A stretch of DNA of 64,000 bases from a bacterium. GTDB taxonomy: Bacteria > Campylobacterota > Campylobacteria > Campylobacterales > Sulfurimonadaceae. The notes under the pieces are model-generated. The model did no database searches, had not been told where the DNA came from, and saw only the letters and a program-made list of their open reading frames with translations. The translations under genes were made by a program, and so were the position numbers. Where the stretch lies: positions 96,663 through 160,662 of the forward strand of contig JAHJJX010000021.1 of assembly GCA_018822665.1 (NCBI GenBank). Reading direction: 5' to 3'. This document shows positions 42,085 to 51,429 of this stretch, piece by piece; within the stretch, counting starts at the first letter, position 1; each line of letters begins with the position of its first letter.

Positions 42085-43296
42085 TTATAAAGAAAGAATT
42101 TCACTTACATACGATGGCTTTCTCATTCCCACAAGAACATAATCTATATTATTATTTTTCTTTAAAAAGTTAATTGCACATTCCTGCATTGTTGCAGGGC
42201 AATCTTCAAAAAAATCTTTTAAAATAATTCTACTTTTTTTTGAGCACTCATATTCTACCATTTTTCTATACTCTTGCAAAAAAATATCTATGGTATCAAG
42301 CATAAGTTCTCTATACTTTTCATCCATGGCTACCAAAGTTTTTTTAATATGGGGAATCATGTGAGAATATAAAAACGAGTCATAATCTCCTATCCATCCA
42401 AATTTATGTTTATTGGCATCCAATTGTTCGAGGAAATTATATAGCGGCATCATAATTTCATTTTCACTCAGCTCCATCAACTCGTTTAAATAACGATAAT
42501 ACTCTCTGCTCTCATCGCAGTCAGCTAAACGGTACATAAGATTATTATGCATTGCATTGAGAGGTCGATTCACTAAAACTCTTAATCCATTTTTTTTAGC
42601 CCAAGATGCACATTTTAAGCCTTCTCTCTCTAAAAGATTAATAGGAAGCTGTATCGTTGTAAAATGATGCATTGAATTACCGGCTTGTAATGCTGCACTC
42701 GAAGCTAAGGTAACTAAATCTTCGTATGGCAAATATTCTTCATTATTGGCGGGTTTTGAGAAACTATTTGAGCTGATACCATAAGATTTTATTCTCCCGA
42801 TTTTAACCTCTTCTTCCAATCCGACAAAGGCATTATAAATTCTTTTATACATTTCATCGAGTCTTTCATCTTTGCTGATTCCCCTATTTATTGCATCCAA
42901 TAAATAATATTCAGGATTGTGTATTAAATAACAATCCAGAGTCTTCATGTGCAATCGTGATAAACTTTCACTCAGCTGCTCTTTTAAAAATGACTTTGAA
43001 ATACTGTGAAAACAACTTTCACTGTATTGAACAACTTCTTCAAAAGGGGTTTTTTTGTGTTTTTGCAAATTAGTGCCCTGAATATAGCCGAATTTACTCA
43101 CTATCTGTATTTTTGAAGTTATATCTGAAGCAAATTCATTTAAAGCAAGTGCGACAGCCCTCTCAGCCCCGCCATCCATATAATTGGTAGAAGTATCAAT
43201 CATACTTATGCCTGAGCTTATAGCTTGTTTTAGTGCTTCAATATGTTGTAGATTATAATCACTGATTCTATATGTTCCAAATGCGAAATTACTCAT
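42085..43296 (-). CDS. Aldo/keto reductase family oxidoreductase
   Basis: The 403-residue protein has the aldo/keto reductase fold with MIDTSTNYMDGGAE near 38 (Asp and Tyr of the active site), IVSKFGYIQGT (Lys) and CYLIHNPEYYLL (His). It ends YVLVGMRKPSYVSEILSL, close to the NADPH end of the barrel. At 403 residues it is longer than the usual 280-330, with an extra helical part near 250-350. It would reduce an aldehyde or ketone with NADPH. The substrate is unknown. It lies alone upstream of the NifU-domain gene. Confidence 0.85.
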   Translation of the reverse strand: MSNFAFGTYRISDYNLQHIEALKQAISSGISMIDTSTNYMDGGAERAVALALNEFASDITSKIQIVSKFGYIQGTNLQKHKKTPFEEVVQYSESCFHSISKSFLKEQLSESLSRLHMKTLDCYLIHNPEYYLLDAINRGISKDERLDEMYKRIYNAFVGLEEEVKIGRIKSYGISSNSFSKPANNEEYLPYEDLVTLASSAALQAGNSMHHFTTIQLPINLLEREGLKCASWAKKNGLRVLVNRPLNAMHNNLMYRLADCDESREYYRYLNELMELSENEIMMPLYNFLEQLDANKHKFGWIGDYDSFLYSHMIPHIKKTLVAMDEKYRELMLDTIDIFLQEYRKMVEYECSKKSRIILKDFFEDCPATMQECAINFLKKNNNIDYVLVGMRKPSYVSEILSL

Positions 43297-43341
43297 TATA
43301 CCAATCCTAATTAATTATAATAATTCATGCTCAAATACTTT

Positions 43342-43350
43342 GGCATGTGG
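43342..43350 (+). repeat. GGCATGTGG dispersed motif, intergenic copy
   Basis: This exact copy, within CTTTGGCATGTGGAAATAAA, lies in the 113-base gap between rplQ and the aldo/keto reductase gene. A GGGC/GCCC hairpin follows 25 bases on. Confidence 0.9.
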
Positions 43351-43375
43351 AAATAAATTTGAGGGATTTTGAAGA

Positions 43376-43395
43376 TTTTGGGCAAGTGCCCAAAA
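43376..43395. terminator. Hairpin after rplQ
   Basis: Eight-base arms TTTTGGGC and GCCCAAAA flank a four-base loop 14 bases past the rplQ stop. It probably ends the alpha operon, although no clear U-run follows on the minus strand. Confidence 0.55.
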
Positions 43396-43409
43396 AAAGA
43401 TTTATTAAA

Positions 43410-43760
43410 TTATACTAATTCAATAAATGCCATAGTAGTAGCGTCACCACGGCGAATACGAGTTCTGTTAATTCTAGTATACCCGCCTGCACGATCAACG
43501 TACTTAGGAGCTATCTCATTAACGAGAGTTTTAGTTGCTTCTTTACTTTGAAGCGCCGCAAAAACTGCTTTGTGAGCATTTGAATCATTCTTACCAGCAA
43601 CTGTAATTAGTTTCTCTATGTAAGAACGAAGTTCTTTTGCTTTTTCAATAGTAGTTTCAATTTTACCATGTTCAATTAACGAAATACTTAGGTTCTTAAG
43701 TAAAGCTGCACGATGTGAACTTGTACGACCTAGTTTACGGTATCCATGACGATGTCTCAT
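43410..43760 (-). CDS. rplQ: 50S ribosomal protein L17
   Basis: The 116-residue protein starts [20 protein letters not shown] and has the family stretch [26 protein letters not shown]. It ends with [22 protein letters not shown]17 sits near the peptide exit tunnel on the 50S subunit. It closes the rpmJ-rpsM-rpsK-rpsD-rpoA-rplQ operon, 14 bases after rpoA. Confidence 0.97.
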   Translation of the reverse strand: MRHRHGYRKLGRTSSHRAALLKNLSISLIEHGKIETTIEKAKELRSYIEKLITVAGKNDSNAHKAVFAALQSKEATKTLVNEIAPKYVDRAGGYTRINRTRIRRGDATTMAFIELV

Positions 43761-43774
43761 CTCTTATTCCTCTA

Positions 43775-44773
43775 TTAAGCTTCTTTAGCTTCTATTTTCT
43801 TTTTTAATGCACTAATAACATCATCTGCAAGATCAGCACCAACTGCAAAACCGAACTCTTGCACTTTGTCTACGATCTCATCGTATGATTTTTTACCAAG
43901 ATTTTTAACATTTTTCAAATCATTATGACTCATCAATGTTATTTCACCTATGAGTTTAATATTTGAGCGGTCAAGGCAGTTAAAACTACGAGCGCTTAAT
44001 CCTAAACTATCAATATGCGTTGTTAACTTTTTAAGGTCAGGATTTTCTTCAACACGCTCGATAGCCATTGGAGCTTTTATACTGATTTCAGAGTTAAATA
44101 CTGCTAATTGAGCATACATAGTTTCTAGAGAATTTTTAAATGCATCTAATGGAGTAATTTGTCCATCAGTTCTAATATTTAAAATCACTCTCTCAAAGTT
44201 TGGATTGTCTTCTACAAGAACATTTTCAATCTTATATGTTGCACTGCGAACAGGAGTGAAATAAGCATCTAGTGCTATATATCCATCTCCTACTTCTTCG
44301 TAAGTCTCTTCACTTGGTACGTATCCGATACCTTGAGCCAACTTAATTGTAAATTTAAGTATAGAATCTTCATTTAAAGTTGCAAGATGCGTATTAGGAG
44401 TTACTACTACTACTTCATCATTACTAAGGTCTGCACCTCTAACTTCACAAGGACCGGCAAAGCTATAGTGCACTTCAGCTTCCGTTGCTCCATTTTCTAA
44501 CTTAAAACGAATATCTTTAAGATTTAATATAAAGTCTGAAATATCTTCAAGCATACCACGCACAGAGTCAAACTCATGCTTAGCACCCTCAATTTTTATA
44601 GCTATTGGAGCATAACCAACAGAGCTGCTTAACAAGAAACGACGAAGTGGATGAGCTAAAGAGATTGCAAATCCTGTTTCAAAAGGAAATGCAATAATAT
44701 TAGCTTCATTCTCACTAATCTGTTCTACCTCAAATTCTTGAGGAGCAAGCGGAGTAGTTTTAATTTTTTTCAT
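43775..44773 (-). CDS. rpoA: DNA-directed RNA polymerase subunit alpha
   Basis: About 332 residues starting [18 protein letters not shown] at the ATG 44773, nine bases after AGGG; a TTG two codons earlier is less well placed. The assembly N-domain has [19 protein letters not shown] and [18 protein letters not shown]. The C-domain (about 255-320) has [16 protein letters not shown] and [17 protein letters not shown], which contact UP elements and activators. It nucleates RNA polymerase assembly. It lies 19 bases after rpsD in the alpha operon. Confidence 0.97.
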   Translation of the reverse strand: MKKIKTTPLAPQEFEVEQISENEANIIAFPFETGFAISLAHPLRRFLLSSSVGYAPIAIKIEGAKHEFDSVRGMLEDISDFILNLKDIRFKLENGATEAEVHYSFAGPCEVRGADLSNDEVVVVTPNTHLATLNEDSILKFTIKLAQGIGYVPSEETYEEVGDGYIALDAYFTPVRSATYKIENVLVEDNPNFERVILNIRTDGQITPLDAFKNSLETMYAQLAVFNSEISIKAPMAIERVEENPDLKKLTTHIDSLGLSARSFNCLDRSNIKLIGEITLMSHNDLKNVKNLGKKSYDEIVDKVQEFGFAVGADLADDVISALKKKIEAKEA

Positions 44774-44798
44774 TCTCAAACGCCCTTTATTTTAATGA

Positions 44799-45425
44799 TT
44801 ATTTCGAGTAAAGTTCAACGATTAAACGTTCTTCAACTGGAATAATAACCTCTTCACGCTCTGGTAAACGAGTGAAAATACCAAATACTTTTTCAGAATC
44901 AATATCAACCCATGGAGCGATACCAGTTTGGCTAGTTAACTCAATAGCACGAACAATTTGATTATTCTTTTTACTACTTTCACGAACTTCTATTTTTTGA
45001 CCAGGTTTTACACGGTATGACGGAATATCAACTTTCTTTCCATCTACAAGTAAGTGACCATGTGTAACTAATTGACGTGCAAAACGACGAGTTGAAGCGA
45101 ATCCCATGCGGTAAACAACATTGTCTAGTCTTTGCTCAATCAAGTTAATAAGGTTTGTACCTGTATTTCCATCAAGACGCTTAGCTTCAACGAATAATGC
45201 ACGGAATTGTTTTTCAGAAACACCATACATGAATTTCGCTTTTTGCTTTTCATTTAACTGTAAACCGTATTCAGATACTTTTTTACGACGCTGGCCATGT
45301 TGACCTGGAGCATATGGACGTTTATCTAATGCAGATTTTCCTGCTAAACGACGCTCACCTTTAAGGTTAAGGCTAACACCAAATCTTCTTTCGATTTTTT
45401 CTACTGGACCTCTATATCTTGCCAT
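44799..45425 (-). CDS. rpsD: 30S ribosomal protein S4
   Basis: The 208-residue protein starts [21 protein letters not shown] and carries the S4 RNA-binding domain [40 protein letters not shown] near 95-135. S4 starts assembly of the 30S 5' domain and in other bacteria represses the alpha operon by binding its leader. It has no N-terminal zinc cysteines. It lies 11 bases after rpsK. Confidence 0.97.
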   Translation of the reverse strand: MARYRGPVEKIERRFGVSLNLKGERRLAGKSALDKRPYAPGQHGQRRKKVSEYGLQLNEKQKAKFMYGVSEKQFRALFVEAKRLDGNTGTNLINLIEQRLDNVVYRMGFASTRRFARQLVTHGHLLVDGKKVDIPSYRVKPGQKIEVRESSKKNNQIVRAIELTSQTGIAPWVDIDSEKVFGIFTRLPEREEVIIPVEERLIVELYSK

Positions 45426-45436
45426 CAGTAATCTCC

Positions 45437-45829
45437 TTAAACTCTACGACGCTTAGGTGCGCGACAACCGTTGTGTGGTAATGGTGTAACATCTTTCATA
45501 AATGTAACACGGATACCTTCGATTCCACCTACTGCTTTAGTTGCAGTCTCACGACCTGAACCAGGACCTTGAACTTTAATACCAAGTTCTTTTATACCAT
45601 GTACTTGAGCTTTTGCTATCGCATCTTCAACCGCTGCTTGCGCTGCGAACGGAGTGGATTTTTTGCTACCTTTGAAGCCTAAACTCCCGGCAGAACTCCA
45701 AGCAATCATGTTACCCATCTCATCAGTAATTGTTACAAGCGTATTGTTAAATGATGCGGAAATATGTACAACACCACGAGCAATATTCTTTTTAATTACT
45801 TTTTTTCTTACAGCTTTTCTCTTTGCCAT
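45437..45829 (-). CDS. rpsK: 30S ribosomal protein S11
   Basis: The 130-residue protein has [54 protein letters not shown] and ends [13 protein letters not shown], the conserved S11 C-terminus. It forms the platform of the 30S subunit with S18. It lies 10 bases after rpsM in the alpha operon. Confidence 0.97.
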   Translation of the reverse strand: MAKRKAVRKKVIKKNIARGVVHISASFNNTLVTITDEMGNMIAWSSAGSLGFKGSKKSTPFAAQAAVEDAIAKAQVHGIKELGIKVQGPGSGRETATKAVGGIEGIRVTFMKDVTPLPHNGCRAPKRRRV

Positions 45830-45839
45830 CTGCTAATCC

Positions 45840-46202
45840 TTACGCTGCGCCGACAGTTTTGCGTTTACCTTTACGGGTACGCGCATTTGTCTTAGTTTTT
45901 TGACCACGACATGGAAGACCACGACGGTGACGTAGACCACGGTATGAACCTAAATCCATAAGTGCCTTAATATCCATAGCAACTTTTTTACGTAAATCAC
46001 CCTCAACCATATGGTTAGCACGGATTTCATTTGTAATTGCTGCTACATCATCTTCATTGAGTTCATAAACTCTTTTATTGTAGTCTATACCTGTAGCGTC
46101 AAGAATTTGACGAGAAGCATATAAACCAACACCATATATGTACGTTAGACCGTACTCTATTCTTTTCTTTTTAGGTAAATCAACACCAGAAATACGAGCC
46201 AT
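45840..46202 (-). CDS. rpsM: 30S ribosomal protein S13
   Basis: The 120-residue protein has [26 protein letters not shown] with a helix-two-turn-helix core and the C-terminal [26 protein letters not shown] that reaches the P-site tRNA. It sits in the 30S head and contacts L5 across the subunit interface. It starts two bases after rpmJ. Confidence 0.97.
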   Translation of the reverse strand: MARISGVDLPKKKRIEYGLTYIYGVGLYASRQILDATGIDYNKRVYELNEDDVAAITNEIRANHMVEGDLRKKVAMDIKALMDLGSYRGLRHRRGLPCRGQKTKTNARTRKGKRKTVGAA

Positions 46203-46204
46203 GA

Positions 46205-46318
46205 TTATCCTTGTCTCTGTTTATGTTTTTTAACTTTGCAGATTACTCTTACAATGCCTTTTCGCTTGACAACTTTACAATCATCACACATCTTCTTTAC
46301 TGAAGCACGTACTTTCAT
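46205..46318 (-). CDS. rpmJ: 50S ribosomal protein L36
   Basis: A 37-residue protein, [20 protein letters not shown] at the start, then [17 protein letters not shown]. The three Cys and one His (CDDC, C and H) form the zinc site of the C+ form of L36. It is the first gene of the alpha operon and is too short for most gene finders. Translation is supported by GGAGC before the ATG and by the conserved rpmJ-rpsM order. Confidence 0.96.
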   Translation of the reverse strand: MKVRASVKKMCDDCKVVKRKGIVRVICKVKKHKQRQG

Positions 46319-46376
46319 AGAAAGCTCCTATTTTTATATCTTTGCTGCGCTTAGGCAGTCTATACATTGCCAATAC

Positions 46377-46406
46377 TTTTATCTTTATATGCTTATAAAG
46401 ATAAAA
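46377..46406. promoter_or_regulatory. 13-bp hairpin upstream of rpmJ
   Basis: Perfect 13-base arms (TTTTATCTTTATA and TATAAAGATAAAA) with a four-base loop lie about 60 bases before rpmJ and 126 bases after the glgB stop. It may terminate the glycogen operon or serve as the leader that S4 binds to control the alpha operon. The 46319-46531 gap holds no other gene. Confidence 0.55.
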
Positions 46407-46531
46407 ACACTCTACGTTTTTTTTGTTAACACAGCAAAGCGGACGCGTATTGTACTCAAATAAATGTAAAATTTTTATTAAGAGGACTAAATTATCTGTT
46501 TTTATCTTAATTAAACTATTTTATATACACA

Positions 46532-48454
46532 TCATTTCAATTTTTTAAATAAAAGCACCCCTAATGGAGGCAATGTCATTGAAAGGGAAAACTCTTGCGT
46601 ATCCACCGATAAAGCTTCCGCTCTTAAGGGTCCTGTGTTTCCGATGTTACATCCGCCGTAATATTGGGATTGTGAATTAAATATTTCTTTCCACATGCCA
46701 AGCGCAGGAACGCCGACACGATAATGACTTAATTCTTGATTGGATAAATTACACACGACAAGGATAGTTTCTTCGCTATTATCGCTTTTACGTAAAAAAC
46801 TGATGCAATTATGTTGATAATCTCCATCATTTATCCACTCAAAACCTTCTCTTTTTTCGTCATATTGGTGCAATGCTTTATGTTGGCGGTACAGTCCATT
46901 AATATCTGAAACCATGAGTTGCAATTTTTTATGTAGCGGCTGTTCCAATAAATGCCAATCTAAACTCTGCTTGTAATTCCACTCTCCATATTGAGCAAAT
47001 TCTCCTCCCATAAAAAGAAGTTTTTTTCCGGGATGGGCTATCATATAGCTAAATAAAGCTCTAAGGTTAGAAAACTTCTCTTCATCTGTTCCGGGCATTT
47101 TATTGATGAGGGAACCTTTGATGTGAACCACTTCATCATGGCTCAAGGGAAGCATAAAGTTTTCATCATAGGCGTACCACATACTGAATGTAAGCTGTTT
47201 ATGGTGGTGCTGTCGGTGGATGGGATCAAAACTGAAATATTTTAAAGAATCGTGCATCCATCCCATATTCCATTTAAAACCAAAGCCCAAACCTCCGACA
47301 TCCGTAGAACGCGTTACCATAGGCCAAGCTGTCGATTCTTCGGCTATCATTAAAATATCCGGATGTGCTCCGTAGGCTGCATGGTTAAGTTGACGTAAAA
47401 AATGAGCTGCTTCGAGGTTTTCATTGCCTCCGTTCTCATTTGGAATCCATTCACCCTCTTCACGAGCATAATCAAGATGAAGCATAGAAGCTACTGCATC
47501 TACTCTGATTCCGTCAAGATGATATTTTTCCAGCCAGAACATTGCGGAACTTATTAAAAAAGCTCGCACTTCATTTCTTCCGTAATTAAAAATGATACTG
47601 CCCCATTCCGGATGGAACCCTTGTTTTGGGTTTGCATGTTCATAAAGTGCCGTACCGTCAAAATTGATGAGCCCATGCATATCTACGGCAAAATGCGAAG
47701 GCACCCAATCCATAATCACACCTATCCCGCTTTGATGTAAAGCATCGATAAGGTACATTAAATCCTGAGGCTCTCCAAAACGTGCAGTTGCTGCGAAATA
47801 ACCCACAACCTGATATCCCCATGAGCCATAATAGGGGTACTCGGTAAAGGGCATAAATTCAACATGGGTATAATTCATTTCAAGAAGATAAGGAACCAAT
47901 TCATCCGCCATCTCTTTATAACTCAAATAGCCGTTATTCTCATCTTCTTTTCTGCGCCATGAGCCAAGATGAACTTCATAAATATTTATAGGGGCATCAT
48001 GAGCATTGTTTTGAAAACGGTTTTTCATCCATTTTTTATCCTTCCACTTGTAATCACTTATATCCCAAACACGTGAAGCGGAATTTGAAGGCTTTTCACT
48101 ATAAAAAGAAAAGGGATCACTTTTTTCATGTACGATTTCATGAAAGTTGGAGGCGATGTGATATTTGTATGTCAATCCTTTTTCTATATTTTCAATGAAA
48201 CATTCCCAAATACCAGAATTATCTTCGCGCAGTTTTAATGGGTGCAAATCTTTGTCGTAGTTATTAAAATCGCCACAAACTGAAACACTTTTGGCATTAG
48301 GAGCCCACACACTAAAGTAGGCACCTTTTTTATTGCCTCTTTTCATGAAATGTGATCCAAATTTTTCATAAAGCTTTACATGATTTCCTTCTAAGAAAAG
48401 ATGAATATCATACTCGGTAAATCTTGTCACATCATAATGTATAGCTTGCTTCAT
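46532..48454 (-). CDS. glgB: 1,4-alpha-glucan branching enzyme
   Basis: I start the protein at MKQAIHYDVTRFTEYDIHLF (about 640 residues), ten bases after the glgA stop; 28 codons upstream overlap glgA and are not needed. It has an N-terminal CBM48 domain (YFSVWAPNAKSVSVCGDFN) and a GH13 catalytic barrel with the four conserved regions DWVPSHF, DGIRVDAVASML, MIAEESTAWP and LPLSHDEVVHIKG. These supply the catalytic Asp, Glu and Asp. It cuts and rejoins chains to make alpha-1,6 branches in glycogen. It is the last gene of the operon. Confidence 0.95.
   Translation of the reverse strand: MKQAIHYDVTRFTEYDIHLFLEGNHVKLYEKFGSHFMKRGNKKGAYFSVWAPNAKSVSVCGDFNNYDKDLHPLKLREDNSGIWECFIENIEKGLTYKYHIASNFHEIVHEKSDPFSFYSEKPSNSASRVWDISDYKWKDKKWMKNRFQNNAHDAPINIYEVHLGSWRRKEDENNGYLSYKEMADELVPYLLEMNYTHVEFMPFTEYPYYGSWGYQVVGYFAATARFGEPQDLMYLIDALHQSGIGVIMDWVPSHFAVDMHGLINFDGTALYEHANPKQGFHPEWGSIIFNYGRNEVRAFLISSAMFWLEKYHLDGIRVDAVASMLHLDYAREEGEWIPNENGGNENLEAAHFLRQLNHAAYGAHPDILMIAEESTAWPMVTRSTDVGGLGFGFKWNMGWMHDSLKYFSFDPIHRQHHHKQLTFSMWYAYDENFMLPLSHDEVVHIKGSLINKMPGTDEEKFSNLRALFSYMIAHPGKKLLFMGGEFAQYGEWNYKQSLDWHLLEQPLHKKLQLMVSDINGLYRQHKALHQYDEKREGFEWINDGDYQHNCISFLRKSDNSEETILVVCNLSNQELSHYRVGVPALGMWKEIFNSQSQYYGGCNIGNTGPLRAEALSVDTQEFSLSMTLPPLGVLLFKKLK
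46691..46699 (-). repeat. GGCATGTGG dispersed motif inside a CDS
   Basis: This exact copy lies near the glgB 3' end and encodes Gly-Met-Trp (ALGMWKE). Confidence 0.85.
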
Positions 48455-48464
48455 AGGTTGCCTT

Positions 48465-49943
48465 TTAATTTTTGTGCCTGTGTTGTTGCGCCTGATAATA
48501 AACGCCTTCATAAATTTTGGCTGTATCATCCCATCCAAAATGTTTTTTCATCCCATTATGTACCAGCTGCCTTATAGCGTCTTTATTGTTGTACCAAGTG
48601 TCGATAGCCCAAGAAATTGTTCCATAAAGTGCTTCGGGCGAAGCATCGTAAAACTTAAATCCTGTTCCGGAATTATTCGATGCATCAAAATTTTCAATCG
48701 TATCGTCAAGTCCTCCTGTCGCTCTCACTATCGGCAAGGTTCCATAACTCAAAGAATATATCTGATTGAGTCCGCATGGCTCAAAAAGAGACGGCATCAG
48801 AAAAAAGTCACTCCCGGCTTCAATCTGATGAGCGAGGTCGTTTCTGTATCCTATATAAGAGCCGAATTTATCTTTATAAATTTCTGATACATGGCTAAAA
48901 AAGCCTTCAGCCCATTTTTCTCCCGCACCCAGCAAAACGACTTGAACATCCAAGCGCATTAACTTCCAGATTTCATGCGCTATTAAAGATATCCCTTTTT
49001 GATCTGCAAGACGCCCCACAAAACCGATGACGGGGACATCCTCGCGTACAGGAAGATTAAAGAATTTTTGCAATTCCTCCTTACAAACTTTTTTGCCTGA
49101 CATTGCATCAACATCATAGTTTTTTGCGATAAAAGGGTCATTGCAAGGGCTCCATTCCTCATAATCAACCCCGTTTAAGATACCGTAGAGTTTATGTGCA
49201 TGTGCATTTAAAACATCTTTAAGTCCCCAGTCAAACTCTGGAGTTCTTATCTCTTGGGCATATTTTGGACTCACTGTTGTTATCGCATCTGCATGAACAA
49301 CGCCGCCCTTAAGCAGATTTACCCCATCAAAGTCTTCTAGTTCATACGTGTTAAAACTCTCCCACCCTATTCCTAAAAGTTCCATCACGTCTTTACTAAA
49401 ACGTCCTTGATGCTGAAGGTTGTGTATTGTCAAAACTGAAGCTGTATCTTTAAAATGAGGGTCATTTGCGTACTTTGTATTTAAAAGTAGTGGAATAATC
49501 GCACTATGCCAGTCATTAGCATGAATGATATCTGCTTGAAAATGAAGTTTTTTACTGAGTTGAAGTGCAGCTTTTGAGAAAAAAATAAATCGCTCGGCAT
49601 TATCAATATATCCATAACCCCCTTCATCGTAAAGCTCTTTTCTTCCAAAATAACCTTCATGCTCTATAAAATAAACCGGCACATCAGAATTTGGCAAGAC
49701 ACCTTCTAAAACCAAACCCCATGTTTCTCCGTTACGTCCCATATCGACACCTAAGGCACCCTCGAGAGCTTGAAGATTGTATTTTTGTTTATCTACCATA
49801 TAATATCTCGGCATCACAACCAAAACATCATGTCCCAAGGCTCTGAGTGCTTTTGGCAAAGCACCTGCGACATCCGCCAAACCACCCGTTTTAGCAAATG
49901 GAACAACCTCGGATGCAACAATAAGAATTTTCAATTTATCCAT
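48465..49943 (-). CDS. glgA: Glycogen synthase (copy 1)
   Basis: The 492-residue GT5 enzyme has the N-terminal substrate loop VASEVVPFAKTGGLADVAGA (KTGGLAD), HANDWHSAIIPL near 142, GILNGVDYEEW, VGRLADQKGISL and the C-terminal MPSLFEPCGLNQIYSLSYGTLPIVRATGGL, with the catalytic Glu in the FEPCG motif. It adds glucose from an NDP-glucose donor to growing alpha-1,4 glucan. The KTGGL form is typical of bacterial ADP-glucose users. It follows glgA copy 2 by 31 bases and precedes glgB. Confidence 0.95.
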   Translation of the reverse strand: MDKLKILIVASEVVPFAKTGGLADVAGALPKALRALGHDVLVVMPRYYMVDKQKYNLQALEGALGVDMGRNGETWGLVLEGVLPNSDVPVYFIEHEGYFGRKELYDEGGYGYIDNAERFIFFSKAALQLSKKLHFQADIIHANDWHSAIIPLLLNTKYANDPHFKDTASVLTIHNLQHQGRFSKDVMELLGIGWESFNTYELEDFDGVNLLKGGVVHADAITTVSPKYAQEIRTPEFDWGLKDVLNAHAHKLYGILNGVDYEEWSPCNDPFIAKNYDVDAMSGKKVCKEELQKFFNLPVREDVPVIGFVGRLADQKGISLIAHEIWKLMRLDVQVVLLGAGEKWAEGFFSHVSEIYKDKFGSYIGYRNDLAHQIEAGSDFFLMPSLFEPCGLNQIYSLSYGTLPIVRATGGLDDTIENFDASNNSGTGFKFYDASPEALYGTISWAIDTWYNNKDAIRQLVHNGMKKHFGWDDTAKIYEGVYYQAQQHRHKN

Positions 49944-49974
49944 AAATTTATCTCCCTCCTACTTATAATCTGTT

Positions 49975-51429
49975 TCATTCCATACTATCTAAAAGATAGT
50001 TATAAAGAGATGCATACGCATGGGAACCGTGCTTCCAAGAAAAATCACACTGCATGTTATGTTGATTTATCTCTTTAAATTTTTCTTTCTCTTCATAAAG
50101 GTCCAGAGCTTTTTGCATGGCATCTTGCAAGGCATGTGGAGTTTTTACATCAAAGCAAATACCGAGTCCGTATCCATCATTTAAGCCAAAATCACTTAGA
50201 GAATAAACGCTGTCTTTTAACCCCCCTACCGAACTGACAATAGGCAGAGTTCCGTAGTTCATAGCAATCAACTGATTGAGTCCGCATGGCTCAAACAGAG
50301 ACGGCATAATTAAAAAATCGGCTGAGCCGTACATTCGGTGGGAAAGTTCTTCATCATAACCAAAAAAAAGATTTATATTTTTGCGTTTTTTGCTTATCTC
50401 TTTTATCTGCTGTTTATATTTAGACTCTCCATCGCCCAGTATCGCAATATTAAAATTTTGATTCTCCAGTGCATCCAATGCCTCAACGAGCATCTCAATC
50501 CCTTTTTGCCATGTGAAACGGCCAACAAAAACAAAGAGAGCTAAGGCATCATTTTCCAGTCCCGTCTCTTTTAAGTATGCAATTTTATTGTTGAGTTTTT
50601 TATCATAGTTTTGAGTGTCATAGTTTTGCACAAGAGCAGAATCGCTTGCCGGGGAAAAATGGGATAAATCAAGACCGTTTAATATACCCACAAGCTTATT
50701 TTGATGCTTCACTAAAAATCCGTCAAGACCGCATCCAAACTCCGGAGTAAGTATCTCTTTTGCATAATTGGGGCTCACCGTCGTAATAGCATCCGCATAT
50801 ACTATTCCGGCTTTCATATAATTGATATCCCCGTAATACTCTAAAGCATCCATGTCAAAATAAGCGGAAGAAAGTCCGAGTTTATCCAAAGTCTCTTTGC
50901 CGAATACACCTTGATACGCCATATTGTGAATGGTGTAGAGTGTTTTAGTTTGTAGACTCGCGTCCTCTTTTACAAAAAGTGCGCATAAAGCACTTTGCCA
51001 ATCATTCAGGTGGAGCAAATCATATTTTTTATGCTGTTTGGAAAATTCCACAACAGCCTTGGAAAAAAGCCCAAATCGAAGGTCGTTATCTTTATATCCG
51101 CTCTCAGGCGTACCGTAAAGATATTTTTTATTCGATAAGATTTTACTTTCTACAAAATAGCATTTCATCCCATTGTATATGGTGGCAAACAATTCTACTT
51201 CATACTTTTTTTTGCCAAGTTCAATTTTAAAGGAAAGTTTTATCGGTTTGATCCCAAACTTTTTTTTATCTATGGATTTGTACATCGGCATGATAATTTC
51301 AACATCAAAGAAGGGGGACATAGCCCTAGGGAAACCGTATGAAACATCCGCTAAACCGCCGCTTTTTGCAAATGGATACACTTCACTTGACACAAAAAGA
51401 ACTTGTTGTTTTTTTTCAATATTCATCAT
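49975..51429 (-). CDS. glgA: Glycogen synthase (copy 2)
   Basis: About 484 residues starting MMNIEKKQQVLFVSSEVYPF at 51429, with GAGG five bases before it. It is a GT5 enzyme with KSGGLADVSYG in place of KTGGLADV. LHLNDWQSALCALFV, GILNGLDLSHF, VGRFTWQKGIEMLVEALDAL and MPSLFEPCGLNQLIAMNYG are intact. The Thr-to-Ser change in the donor loop and the divergence from copy 1 suggest a different donor, acceptor or partner. It overlaps the GalT-like gene by 14 bases, so the two are translationally coupled. Confidence 0.93.
   Translation of the reverse strand: MMNIEKKQQVLFVSSEVYPFAKSGGLADVSYGFPRAMSPFFDVEIIMPMYKSIDKKKFGIKPIKLSFKIELGKKKYEVELFATIYNGMKCYFVESKILSNKKYLYGTPESGYKDNDLRFGLFSKAVVEFSKQHKKYDLLHLNDWQSALCALFVKEDASLQTKTLYTIHNMAYQGVFGKETLDKLGLSSAYFDMDALEYYGDINYMKAGIVYADAITTVSPNYAKEILTPEFGCGLDGFLVKHQNKLVGILNGLDLSHFSPASDSALVQNYDTQNYDKKLNNKIAYLKETGLENDALALFVFVGRFTWQKGIEMLVEALDALENQNFNIAILGDGESKYKQQIKEISKKRKNINLFFGYDEELSHRMYGSADFLIMPSLFEPCGLNQLIAMNYGTLPIVSSVGGLKDSVYSLSDFGLNDGYGLGICFDVKTPHALQDAMQKALDLYEEKEKFKEINQHNMQCDFSWKHGSHAYASLYNYLLDSME
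50131..50139 (+). repeat. GGCATGTGG dispersed motif inside a CDS
   Basis: This exact copy lies in glgA copy 2 and encodes Pro-His-Ala (TPHALQ). Confidence 0.85.
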
